DNA of 6,178 nucleotides from Alphaproteobacteria bacterium (lineage in GTDB: Bacteria > Pseudomonadota > Alphaproteobacteria > Rhizobiales > Rhizobiaceae). The position numbers and the translations under genes were made by a program. Below, piece after piece: positions 1 to 5,044 of this stretch; position 1 is the first letter of the stretch; each line of letters opens with the position of its first letter. Where the stretch lies: assembly GCA_017308345.1 (NCBI GenBank), contig JAFKFE010000381.1:3550-9727 (forward strand), written 5' to 3'. The notes beneath the pieces are model-generated. The model ran no database searches and was not told where the DNA came from. It was given only the letters and a program-made list of their open reading frames with translations.

Positions 1-694
1 GTTTCGCCTCGGCATCCGTCGGAGCGGCGGAGACATTGAGGCCGAGCATCACATAGGGCTTGTCGAGTTGAGCCGACGGCTGGAAGCGCGTGCGGTAGAC
101 CTCCAGCGCATGGTCGAGCTCGGCCGGCGCGAAATGCGAGGCGAAGGCATAGGGCAGGCCGAGCAACGCGGCGAGCTGCGCGCCATAGAGGCTGGAGCCG
201 AGGATCCAGACCGGCACCGTCTGGCCCTCGCCGGGCACGGCGCGGATGCGCTGGCCTTCCTCGGCCGGTTGGAAATAGCCCATCAGCTCGACCACGTCCT
301 GCGGGAAGTTGTCGCTGGCCTCCAGATTGCGGCGCAGCGCCCTGGCCGTCAGCATGTCGGTGCCCGGCGCGCGGCCGAGACCGAGGTCGATGCGGCCGGG
401 AAAAAGCGCGGCCAGCGTGCCGAACTGCTCGGCGATCACCAGCGGCGCGTGGTTGGGCAGCATGATACCGCCGGCGCCGACGCGGATCGTCCTGGTGCCG
501 CCGGCGACGTGCGCGATGACGACGGACGTCGCCGCGCTCGCAATGCCCGGCATGTTGTGGTGTTCGGCCATCCAGTAGCGCGTATAGCCCAGGCGCTCGG
601 CATGGCGGGCAAGGTCGAGCGAATTGGCAAGCGACTGCGAAGCGTTGCTGCCTTGGGTGATCGGCGACAGGTCGAGAACCGAAAGGGCCGTCAT
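1..694 (-). CDS. LLM-class flavin-dependent oxidoreductase, YhbW-like (C-terminus outside window)
   Basis: This is a bacterial luciferase-like monooxygenase family protein, expected to be a cytosolic TIM-barrel enzyme using reduced flavin. 231 residues are visible from Met1 and the frame runs off the left edge. It begins [12 protein letters not shown] and shows [18 protein letters not shown] (about residues 41-58), [20 protein letters not shown] (about 75-94), [14 protein letters not shown] (about 100-113) and [19 protein letters not shown] (about 153-171). These blocks match my memory of E. coli YhbW closely and place it in the group-1 LLM oxidoreductases. The start is ATG at 694, with GGAG 9 nt upstream inside the end of the acetyltransferase gene. 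The acetyltransferase stop codon lies only 3 nt before this ATG, so the two genes are almost certainly co-transcribed and perhaps translationally coupled. The substrate is unknown; family membership is secure, a specific reaction is not. Confidence 0.93.
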   Translation of the reverse strand, partial: MTALSVLDLSPITQGSNASQSLANSLDLARHAERLGYTRYWMAEHHNMPGIASAATSVVIAHVAGGTRTIRVGAGGIMLPNHAPLVIAEQFGTLAALFPGRIDLGLGRAPGTDMLTARALRRNLEASDNFPQDVVELMGYFQPAEEGQRIRAVPGEGQTVPVWILGSSLYGAQLAALLGLPYAFASHFAPAELDHALEVYRTRFQPSAQLDKPYVMLGLNVSAAPTDAEAK

Positions 695-697
695 TGG

Positions 698-1519
698 TCA
701 GGTCTCCACGATGCGTTTTTCCCGCAGCCTCGCCTCGAAGGCGAGGCGGTCGGGAATGACGATGGCGAGCTGGCTCTCCAGCACGCCGGCGAGTTCGGCT
801 GCCGTCGCGATCTCGCGTTGCTCGCTGCGGCCGCTTGCATGGTGCGTCGACAGCCGGTTGTTGCGCAGCGCGTGGCGCCGGTCCGGCAGGGCCAGCGCGG
901 CCACCAGCGTCGAGAGGAAATGCGAGCTCGGATGCGTCGACAGGAAATGGCTGGCGACCCCGTAGTCGACCTCATGGGTTTGGCCCATGTCGAAGCGGTA
1001 AAGCGCGCGCCATTCCCCGCCGATTTTGGCCTGCAGGCGGAAATGGTCGGGGATCTCGACGACGCGGAAGGTCTCGTGCGGTGTGTGTTGCTCCAGCCCG
1101 GGCTCCAGCAGCAGCGGCGCCGTCAGCGTCAGGCCGCCGAAGCCGACATCGGCGATATAAATGCGGCCGCCAAGCTCGACGCGCAGCAGCATATGGCTGC
1201 GCGCCGTGATGGCATCTTCCGGCTGGCCCCAGAGCACGCGGGCGGCGAGCCCGCTGACCGTGAAGCCCAGCGCGTCAAGCGCATGCATGAAGATCAGATT
1301 GTGCTCGAAGCAATAGCCGCCGCGGCCCTGGCGAAAAATCTTGTCCTGCAGCGAGGCGACGTCGAGGCCGACGGAAACGCCCATCAGGGCGTCGATGTTC
1401 TCGAAAGGGATCGCCCGCGGGTGCGCGGCGTGCAGCGCCCGCAGCGTAGCGAGCGACGGGTCGGTTGGCCCGCCATAGCCGATGCGGGCGAAATAGCCAT
1501 CGAGATCGAAATCGCTCAT
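698..1519 (-). CDS. nat: Arylamine N-acetyltransferase
   Basis: The product is a 273-aa cytosolic enzyme that transfers an acetyl group from acetyl-CoA to arylamines, arylhydroxylamines or hydrazines through a cysteine thioester. The triad is visible in this numbering: Cys70 in [11 protein letters not shown], His109 in [11 protein letters not shown] and Asp124 in YIADVGFGG. The N-terminal [11 protein letters not shown] and the PFENID block (residues 38-43) are typical, and the length fits bacterial NATs of about 270-280 aa. I chose the ATG at 1519. A TTG 60 nt upstream at 1579 is in frame, but it would add a non-conserved tail and lies upstream of the predicted transcription start. No strong ribosome binding site precedes the ATG. 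The gene is followed after 3 nt by a YhbW-like oxidoreductase, which suggests a shared role in handling aromatic amines or related xenobiotics; the natural substrate cannot be inferred. Confidence 0.95.
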   Translation of the reverse strand: MSDFDLDGYFARIGYGGPTDPSLATLRALHAAHPRAIPFENIDALMGVSVGLDVASLQDKIFRQGRGGYCFEHNLIFMHALDALGFTVSGLAARVLWGQPEDAITARSHMLLRVELGGRIYIADVGFGGLTLTAPLLLEPGLEQHTPHETFRVVEIPDHFRLQAKIGGEWRALYRFDMGQTHEVDYGVASHFLSTHPSSHFLSTLVAALALPDRRHALRNNRLSTHHASGRSEQREIATAAELAGVLESQLAIVIPDRLAFEARLREKRIVET

Positions 1520-1527
1520 TAAGGGCA

Positions 1528-1546
1528 GGTCCGGCTTGACCGGACC
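1528..1546. promoter_or_regulatory. Perfect inverted repeat over the predicted acetyltransferase transcription start
   Basis: GGTCCGG (1528-1534) and CCGGACC (1540-1546) form perfect 7-bp arms around the 5-nt centre CTTGA. The repeat sits directly downstream of the proposed -10 box (1548-1553) and ends 8 nt before the start codon at 1519. A DNA-binding repressor could occupy it at +1, or it could form a leader hairpin next to the translation start. No regulator gene is visible in the window. The repeat is seen directly; its function is inferred. Confidence 0.5.
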
Positions 1547-1547
1547 G

Positions 1548-1576
1548 ATATAGGCACTCGCCGGCGGTGCCGCAAA
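1548..1576 (-). promoter_or_regulatory. Candidate sigma-70 promoter for the acetyltransferase / YhbW-like pair
   Basis: On the minus strand, TTTGCG (1576-1571) and CTATAT (1553-1548) are separated by 17 nt. CTATAT matches the rhizobial housekeeping -10 exactly, and the -35 box keeps the TTG core of CTTGAC. The predicted start near 1541 gives a leader of about 20 nt to the ATG at 1519. This supports that ATG over the TTG at 1579, which would lie upstream of the transcript. Confidence 0.5.
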
Positions 1577-1632
1577 CAATGGGCGAGGTTCGAGATTATG
1601 CCAGGATTTCAGGGCGCAAGGCCCAGCGCCGC

Positions 1633-2679
1633 TCAGGCGGCCGGCGCCGCCCCGGCCGTCTCCTTGCGCACGATCGGCGCCACCTTGGTGCCGTAGAGCT
1701 CGATCGCCTTCATGATCCTGGCGTGCGGCATGATGCCGATCGCCATCTGCAGCAGGAAGCGATCGTTGCCGAAGATCTTGTGCTGGGCGACGATCTTTTC
1801 AGCCACCTGCTCCGGATTGCCGACGAAGAGGGCCCCACCAGGACCCCGCGCGAGGTCGAAATGCGTGCGCGAGGTCGGCCCCCAGCCCCGCTCGCGCCCG
1901 ATGCGGTTCATCACCTCGGCCTGCGGCCCGTAGAAGTCGTCGGCCGCCTGCTCGGTCGTCTCGGCGATGAAGCCATGCACGTTGATGCTGGTGGCGAGCG
2001 AGGCTGGATCGGTGTTGGCGCGCCGCGCCGCCTCGCGATAGATGTCGAACAGCGGCGCGAAGCGCGCCGGCTCGCCGCCGATGATGGCAAGCGCCAGCGG
2101 CAGGCCGAGCACGCCGGCGCGTGCGGCGGATTGCGGCGTGCCGCCGATCGCGATCCAGATCGGCAGTTTTTCCTGGAACGGGCGCGGATAGACTCCGCGG
2201 CCGTTGATCGGCGCGCGCAGCTTGCCCTGCCACGTCACTTTCACCTGGTCGCGGATGGCTAGCAACAGGTCGAGCTTCTCGGCGAAGAGCTCGTCATAGT
2301 CTTCGAGATTGTAGCCGAACAGCGGGAAGGATTCGATGAAGGAGCCGCGCCCGGCCATGATCTCGGCGCGGCCGTCGGACAGAAGGTCGAGCGTCGCGAA
2401 TTGCTGGAAGACGCGCACCGGATCGTCGGAGGAGAGCACGGTGACCGCGCTGGTCAGGCGGATGCGCTTCGTGCGCTCGGCCGCGGCGGCCAGCGCCACG
2501 ACAGGCGCCGAGGCGGCATAGTCGGGGCGGTGATGCTCGCCGAGGCCGAACACGTCCAGCCCGACCTGGTCGGCCAGCTCGATTTCCTCCATGAGGTTGC
2601 GCAGCCGCTCATGCGGGCCGATGGCGCCGGGACCCGGCTCCGGGCTGACATCGGCGAAAGTGTAGAGACCGAGTTCCAT
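1633..2679 (-). CDS. LLM-class flavin-dependent oxidoreductase (second, distinct subfamily)
   Basis: This 348-aa luciferase-like monooxygenase family protein is complete and near the usual family length. It opens with [11 protein letters not shown] and carries [19 protein letters not shown] (about residues 40-58), the flavin-barrel stretch [19 protein letters not shown] (about 72-90), [18 protein letters not shown] (about 96-113) and [17 protein letters not shown] (about 172-188). The overall pattern recalls the family represented by the Agrobacterium structure 2I7G, from memory. It is clearly different from the YhbW-like protein at the left edge, so the two are not recent duplicates. The ATG at 2679 has AGGA about 9 nt upstream and matches the family N-terminus. 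The C-terminus ends in a loose Ala-rich tail. A 113-nt gap with its own promoter separates it from the acetyltransferase gene. The substrate is unknown. Confidence 0.93.
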   Translation of the reverse strand: MELGLYTFADVSPEPGPGAIGPHERLRNLMEEIELADQVGLDVFGLGEHHRPDYAASAPVVALAAAAERTKRIRLTSAVTVLSSDDPVRVFQQFATLDLLSDGRAEIMAGRGSFIESFPLFGYNLEDYDELFAEKLDLLLAIRDQVKVTWQGKLRAPINGRGVYPRPFQEKLPIWIAIGGTPQSAARAGVLGLPLALAIIGGEPARFAPLFDIYREAARRANTDPASLATSINVHGFIAETTEQAADDFYGPQAEVMNRIGRERGWGPTSRTHFDLARGPGGALFVGNPEQVAEKIVAQHKIFGNDRFLLQMAIGIMPHARIMKAIELYGTKVAPIVRKETAGAAPAA

Positions 2680-2787
2680 CTGCGCGTATCCTGAAGCTGC
2701 TCGTGTGGATGTTAGGTGCTGGCGCTAGAGGTAGCGGTCCGTCCCGTCGCCCGCCAGAGGCGCGATCTGTGAACAGTGCATCGCGCT

Positions 2788-2809
2788 CCGCAGGGTCGTA
2801 TCCCTGCGG
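2788..2809. repeat. 8-bp inverted repeat in the divergent intergenic region
   Basis: CCGCAGGG (2788-2795) and CCCTGCGG (2802-2809) are perfect inverted arms around the 6-nt centre TCGTAT. The repeat lies between the divergent oxidoreductase (start 2679) and DUF6481-type (start 2912) genes. A T6 run at 2822-2827 is 12 nt beyond the right arm, too far for a classical intrinsic terminator. An operator for one of the divergent genes is possible. The rest of 2680-2911 shows no convincing gene. Confidence 0.45.
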
Positions 2810-2851
2810 CAACAAGCCCGGTTTTTTCATGGCTGGCATACCGTTTTGGCG

Positions 2852-2879
2852 CTTGAACTCGCCGCTTTCCCGCGTATGT
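2852..2879 (+). promoter_or_regulatory. Weak candidate promoter for the DUF6481-type gene
   Basis: CTTGAA (2852-2857) and GTATGT (2874-2879) are 16 nt apart. They match the rhizobial consensus CTTGAC/CTATAT at 5 of 6 and 4 of 6 positions. Transcription would start near 2886, giving a leader of about 25 nt that includes the ribosome binding site at 2900-2906. The spacing is slightly short, so this is only a candidate. Confidence 0.35.
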
Positions 2880-2899
2880 AAGCGTCGCGAATAGACTGC

Positions 2900-2906
2900 A
2901 GGGAAG
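2900..2906 (+). promoter_or_regulatory. Ribosome binding site supporting a TTG start
   Basis: AGGGAAG lies 5 nt before the TTG at 2912. The frame has no ATG or GTG in its first conserved segment, so this site is what decides the start of the DUF6481-type gene. Confidence 0.6.
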
Positions 2907-2911
2907 TACAC

Positions 2912-3340
2912 TTGGCTATCTACAGGGAAAAAGACATTTTCGAGCGGCGCAATGCCGCGAACGAGGCAAAGAAGGCGCTGCTCGCGCGCTTCAACGCAAA
3001 GCCTGCGGCGGATGATCCGGCCGTGCTGGCTCGCCAGGCCGAGCGCAGGGCGATCCTCGAGGCCCGCGCAATCCGCGAAGCGGAGAAAGCCAGGCTGAAG
3101 CAGGAAAAGCTGGCTCGCGAAGCGGCAGAGAAAGCCGAACGCGAAGCCGCCGCCGAAGCGGCGCGTATCGCCGCCGAAGAGGCCGCTGCTGCCGAGGCCA
3201 AAATACGCGAGGCCGAGGAAGCCGAGCGCATCGCGCTCGAGCTTGCCGACGAGGCCGCGCGCAAGGCCAAGCGTGACGCACGCTACGCCGCCCGCAAGGC
3301 GCGCGTCGGCCGGACGCCTCCGGGCTTCTCCGCCCGCTAG
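2912..3340 (+). CDS. DUF6481-type Ala/Glu/Lys/Arg-rich coiled-coil protein
   Basis: The product is a 142-aa, highly charged, probably cytosolic protein with no signal peptide or membrane segment. A short N-terminal block (FERRNAANEAKKALLARF, about residues 10-27) and a linker KPAADDPAVLARQAERR (about 30-46) are followed by a continuous helix-forming stretch, about 47-130, of alternating A, E, K and R. This predicts a long single helix or coiled coil, and the tail ends GRTPPGFSAR. The layout matches my memory of the alphaproteobacterial DUF6481 family, whose function is unknown. The start is TTG, supported by AGGGAAG 5 nt upstream; no alternative ATG exists near the N-terminus. The stop codon TAG directly abuts a palindromic repeat and may belong to it, so the extreme C-terminus could have been reset by repeat insertion. 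The gene is transcribed alone, divergent from the oxidoreductase to its left and convergent with gdx. Confidence 0.8.
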   Translation: MAIYREKDIFERRNAANEAKKALLARFNAKPAADDPAVLARQAERRAILEARAIREAEKARLKQEKLAREAAEKAEREAAAEAARIAAEEAAAAEAKIREAEEAERIALELADEAARKAKRDARYAARKARVGRTPPGFSAR

Positions 3341-3443
3341 AGCAATTCCAGGAAAAGTGCGTAGCGGTTTTCCGTCCGGAATTGCGCAAAGCAAAAAGAC
3401 TTGGAGCTGTTCGGCGTTTCTGTGAACGCCGAAGAGCTCCAAG
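3341..3443. repeat. Composite rhizobial-type palindromic intergenic element
   Basis: Two palindromes lie in tandem. The first (3342-3385) pairs GCAATTCC with GGAATTGC, and GGAAAA with TTTTCC, around an 11-nt loop. The second (3400-3443) pairs CTTGGAGCT with AGCTCCAAG, and TTCGGCGTT with AACGCCGAA. A purine-rich link (3386-3399) joins them. The first half closely resembles a palindrome I recall as highly repeated between genes in Mesorhizobium and relatives, similar in style to RIME-type mosaic elements. The element starts at the base after the DUF6481 stop codon. Only one copy is present in this window, so its repetitive nature rests on memory. Confidence 0.65.
3393..3443 (-). terminator. Intrinsic terminator of gdx
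   Basis: On the minus strand an 18-bp stem with one C/C mismatch and a 6-nt loop (3443-3400) is followed by TCTTTTT (3399-3393). It lies about 70 nt past the gdx stop codon. In the plus direction no T-tract follows, so termination of the DUF6481 transcript here would be less efficient. The hairpin is also the right half of the composite repeat. Confidence 0.7.
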
Positions 3444-3464
3444 TTGGGGTTCGATGAAATGATT

Positions 3465-3487
3465 CAGGGTCGCCGAAAGCGGCCCTG
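3465..3487 (+). terminator. Small GC-rich hairpin between converging genes
   Basis: CAGGGTCGC (3465-3473) pairs with GCGGCCCTG (3479-3487) with one G-U pair and a 5-nt CGAAA loop. The G-U pair works only in plus-strand RNA, so the hairpin may terminate or protect the end of the DUF6481 transcript. Only a short GTTTGT run follows, so terminator strength is doubtful. Confidence 0.35.
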
Positions 3488-3510
3488 CGCGTGTTTGTGC
3501 CTGGAAATGC

Positions 3511-3825
3511 TCAGGCGACCAGCTTCAGGCCGATGATGCCGCAGACGATCAGGCCGATGCAGGCGATCCGAATCACTGCCGCCGGCTCGCCGAGCAGCCA
3601 GATGCCGAGCAGCGCCGTGCCGACGGTGCCGATGCCGGTCCATACGGCATAGGCCGTGCCGACAGGCAGCGTCTTCAGCGCCAGGCCAAGCAGGCCGAGG
3701 CTGACGATCATCGAGGCCATGGTGAGAAGGGTCGGCAGCGGCTTGGAGAAGCCGGCGGTATATTTGAGGCCGATCGCCCAGCCGATCTCGAACAGGCCCG
3801 CGAAGAACAGAAAAATCCAGGACAT
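3511..3825 (-). CDS. gdx: Guanidinium exporter, small multidrug resistance family (Gdx/SugE)
   Basis: The product is a 104-aa inner-membrane protein with four predicted helices (about residues 2-21, 30-50, 57-77 and 84-103). Gdx proteins work as antiparallel dimers that export guanidinium in exchange for protons. It aligns nearly end to end with my memory of E. coli SugE, starting MSWI. Functional residues of characterised Gdx proteins are in place: Glu13, Trp16, Ser42, Tyr59 and Trp62, with the signature [16 protein letters not shown] (residues 54-69). This favours the Gdx subtype over EmrE-type drug pumps. The start is ATG at 3825, with GGAG 8 nt upstream. The frame is open up to a TTG at 3942, but that extension would read through the riboswitch hairpins and is not real. 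Control by the guanidine-II riboswitch upstream agrees with this assignment. A terminator follows at 3443-3393. Confidence 0.96.
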   Translation of the reverse strand: MSWIFLFFAGLFEIGWAIGLKYTAGFSKPLPTLLTMASMIVSLGLLGLALKTLPVGTAYAVWTGIGTVGTALLGIWLLGEPAAVIRIACIGLIVCGIIGLKLVA

Positions 3826-3846
3826 CGGAAACACTCCGTCATTCCG
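3826..3846 (-). promoter_or_regulatory. Possible expression-platform hairpin enclosing the gdx ribosome binding site
   Basis: On the minus strand CGGAA (3846-3842) can pair with TTCCG (3830-3826), leaving an 11-nt loop that contains the GGAG (3837-3834) in front of the gdx ATG. A further small stem, GCATC/GATGC, lies between this hairpin and the second riboswitch hairpin. The TTCC at 3899-3896, in the linker between the two aptamer hairpins, could alternatively pair with the same GGAG using one G-U pair. This would be a plausible translational switch; the pairings are seen, the mechanism is inferred. Confidence 0.4.
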
Positions 3847-3868
3847 GCATCGGTTGAGATGCTCGGGT

Positions 3869-3915
3869 GGCGGGTCGTCCCAGCCGGTTTTTCGGGGAAG
3901 CGAGGTCGTCCTCGC
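3869..3915 (-). ncRNA. Guanidine-II (mini-ykkC) riboswitch upstream of gdx
   Basis: Read on the minus strand, hairpin P1 (3915-3900) is GCGAGG, loop ACGA, CCTCGC: a perfect 6-bp stem that can extend with GAA/TTC across a bulged G. Hairpin P2 (3885-3869) has GGG, loop ACGA, CCC, extended by a U-G pair and two G-C pairs around a bulged C. The 14-nt linker is TTCCCCGAAAAACC. Two short G/C-rich hairpins with ACGR tetraloops define the guanidine-II class, in which the loops kiss and each binds one guanidinium ion. The downstream gene is the expected regulon member, gdx. The 43 nt between P2 and the ATG contain the ribosome binding site. No intrinsic terminator lies between P2 and gdx, so translational control is more likely than attenuation. 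I could not identify the promoter with confidence. Confidence 0.9.
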
Positions 3916-3944
3916 CTTCGATGTGGGGGCGCCCTGTCCCAAGG

Positions 3945-3979
3945 CAACAAAACACCGGCAGCATTGTCATGCCGCCGGT
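3945..3979 (-). terminator. Intrinsic terminator between the 41-aa gene and the gdx riboswitch
   Basis: On the minus strand ACCGGC and GCAT (3979-3969), then ATGC and GCCGGT (3964-3954), form a 10-bp stem interrupted by one G/T opposition, with the 4-nt loop GACA. GTTTTGTTG (3953-3945) follows. The hairpin lies about 40 nt beyond the small gene's stop codon. It would isolate that transcript from gdx, leaving only about 30 nt before riboswitch hairpin P1. Confidence 0.65.
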
Positions 3980-4003
3980 TCAAAGGTCTGCAGTGCGCCG
4001 GAT

Positions 4004-4019
4004 CGACCGAATTCGGTCG
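4004..4019. repeat. Perfect 16-bp palindrome next to the 41-aa gene stop codon
   Basis: CGACCGAATTCGGTCG is self-complementary over all 16 bases and sits one base past the TAA stop (4021-4023). As RNA it gives a short hairpin without a T-tract, so it may protect the transcript 3' end or bind a dimeric protein; a chance palindrome of this length is uncommon. Confidence 0.5.
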
Positions 4020-4020
4020 C

Positions 4021-4146
4021 TTACTTTTCCTTGATGCGCATCGCCTTGACCGGCGGCGCCTTCGGAGCCGGGGCCGCGGCGGGCTTCTTCGCGTCCTTCT
4101 TCGGCTTGCGGGCTTCCTTGCCCGCCTTCATCGCGCCTTTAGCCAT
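4021..4146 (-). CDS. 41-aa lysine/alanine/proline-rich small basic protein
   Basis: This small protein has 12 Lys and 2 Arg in 41 residues against 3 acidic residues, a net charge near +11. The N-terminal half, MAKGAMKAGKEARKPKK, recalls a short conserved motif (MAKG...KEARKPKK) that I remember from unnamed small proteins in many proteobacteria. The C-terminal half is a disordered Ala/Pro/Lys linker ending MRIKEK. No signal peptide, membrane helix or cysteine is present. Nucleic-acid binding is possible from the charge, but I assign no function. The ATG at 4146 has a near-ideal ribosome binding site, GGAGGAG, 6 nt upstream. The frame is open upstream to 4377, but that part has no coding character. 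The gene is monocistronic, with a terminator hairpin about 40 nt downstream, and is divergent from the broken CDF gene. Confidence 0.8.
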   Translation of the reverse strand: MAKGAMKAGKEARKPKKDAKKPAAAPAPKAPPVKAMRIKEK

Positions 4147-4152
4147 GATTCG

Positions 4153-4159
4153 CTCCTCC
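4153..4159 (-). promoter_or_regulatory. Strong ribosome binding site of the 41-aa gene
   Basis: GGAGGAG on the minus strand lies 6 nt before the ATG at 4146, a near-perfect complement to the 16S rRNA tail. It decides this start over the longer open frame and implies efficient translation. Confidence 0.75.
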
Positions 4160-4376
4160 GATTGTGGACGTGCAAGTGAAACAAGAGAAATGCCGGACCG
4201 CAAGAGGCGGCATCGCGCTCGCCGAGCCGCCCGGCGGGATGTCAACCGGTTTCCCGTGAGGACGCCGGTCCAAACCCCTCCCAAGGCACCTTGAACCCCG
4301 GATCGGCTGGCGCATTGTCTGTGGAGCTTCGGCGGGCAGGCCGCTAAGCTCGCCGCATCGGAGAGGTCAAAAAGCA

Positions 4377-5010
4377 ATGGCAGGGCATGCCGGCTCGAAA
4401 AGGGTTATCTACGCCGCGCTCGCCGGCAACCTGGCGATCGCGGCGACCAAATTCGCGGCCGCGTTCTTTACCGGTTCGTCCGCCATGCTGTCGGAGGGCG
4501 TGCATTCGCTGGTCGACACCGGCAACGGCGCGCTGCTCCTCCATGGCATGCGCCGCGCTGCTTGGCCTCGTCGTCGCCTTTGCCGGGATCCTTTCCGCCG
4601 AACTCCTGGAGATGCCCGAGCTCGACGGCGTCGGCTCGGTCGGCATCGCCATCATCCTGGGCGCGACGGCGATCTTCCTGGCCCGCGAGAGCAAGGGCCT
4701 GCTCCTCGGTGAGCCGGCCTCGCCCGAAGTGCAGAACAAGGTGCTGGCCATCGTCCAGCAGGATCCCGCGGTGCAACGGGCGAACGGAATACTGAGCGTC
4801 CATATCGGTCCGGAGGAGATCGTCGCGGGTTTGAGCATCGAATTCGAGGATCATCTCACCGCGCCCGAGATCGAAGCCTGCGTCGAGCGTCTGGAAGCAA
4901 GGCTGAAGCAGGAAATGCCGCAGATATCGAGGCTTTTCGTCAAGCCGCAGGCGGCTGGCACATGGCAGCAGCGGCGCAAGGCCATCGCCGAGGCCTCGGA
5001 AGAGGGTTAG
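4377..5010 (+). pseudogene. Cation diffusion facilitator (CDF) transporter, disrupted by an internal frame-shifting deletion
   Basis: The first frame (4377 to about 4557) encodes a normal CDF N-terminus: helix 1 plus the helix-2 metal-site motif [18 protein letters not shown] (about residues 33-50, with His43 and Asp47). At about 4551-4560, inside CGCCGCGCTG, homology jumps to another frame. That frame starts [13 protein letters not shown] (from 4552) and continues to the stop at 5008-5010, covering the last helix, [13 protein letters not shown] and the C-terminal cytoplasmic domain ending in VKPQ. From memory of full-length rhizobial homologues (about 300 aa or more), roughly 110 residues are missing, including helices 3-4 and the second metal-site residues just before SAALLG. 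The length lost is not a multiple of three. GGAGAGG precedes the ATG by 10 nt, so expression signals survive. A protein starting at 4387 in the second frame would have a nonsense N-terminus. A sequencing or assembly gap remains possible. Confidence 0.85.
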
Positions 5011-5044
5011 GTTTGACGCATCGAAACTGCCGGGAGGAAGACCG

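Noticed and set aside
68..1522. 484-codon plus-strand open frame
   Set aside because: It lies antisense to the YhbW-like oxidoreductase and the acetyltransferase, both well supported; its translation is an Arg/Ala/Gly-rich high-GC shadow without recognisable domains.
1520..1579. 20-residue N-terminal extension of the acetyltransferase from TTG
   Set aside because: It overlaps the predicted promoter and inverted repeat, and conserved NAT sequence begins only after the ATG at 1519.
1567..2262. 231-codon plus-strand open frame
   Set aside because: Antisense to the second LLM oxidoreductase; low-complexity Arg-rich translation.
2703..2894. 63-codon plus-strand open frame in the intergenic region
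   Set aside because: No ribosome binding site or family resemblance, and it covers the inverted repeat and candidate promoter.
2609..3442. 277-codon minus-strand open frame
   Set aside because: Antisense to the DUF6481-type gene and overlapping the oxidoreductase start out of frame. The part at about 2700-2840 begins MKKPGLLPQGYDPAERD and looks briefly protein-like, but has no separate stop and runs into the oxidoreductase in the wrong frame.
3826..3942. 39-residue N-terminal extension of Gdx from a TTG start
   Set aside because: It would translate the guanidine-II hairpins; the family starts MSWI, and the ATG at 3825 has its own ribosome binding site.
4223..4245. TTGACA on the minus strand (4245-4240) as a -35 box for the 41-aa gene
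   Set aside because: No acceptable -10 box at 16-18 nt; the sequence there is GC-rich (GCGAGC), so I do not call a promoter.
4147..4377. Upstream extension of the 41-aa gene to a 118-aa frame
   Set aside because: The upstream part has no coding character and the ATG at 4146 has a near-perfect ribosome binding site.
4387..4551. N-terminal part of a 207-aa frame reaching the CDF C-terminus
   Set aside because: Residues before AALLGLVV are the wrong-frame reading of the genuine CDF N-terminus, so this is not an independent protein start.
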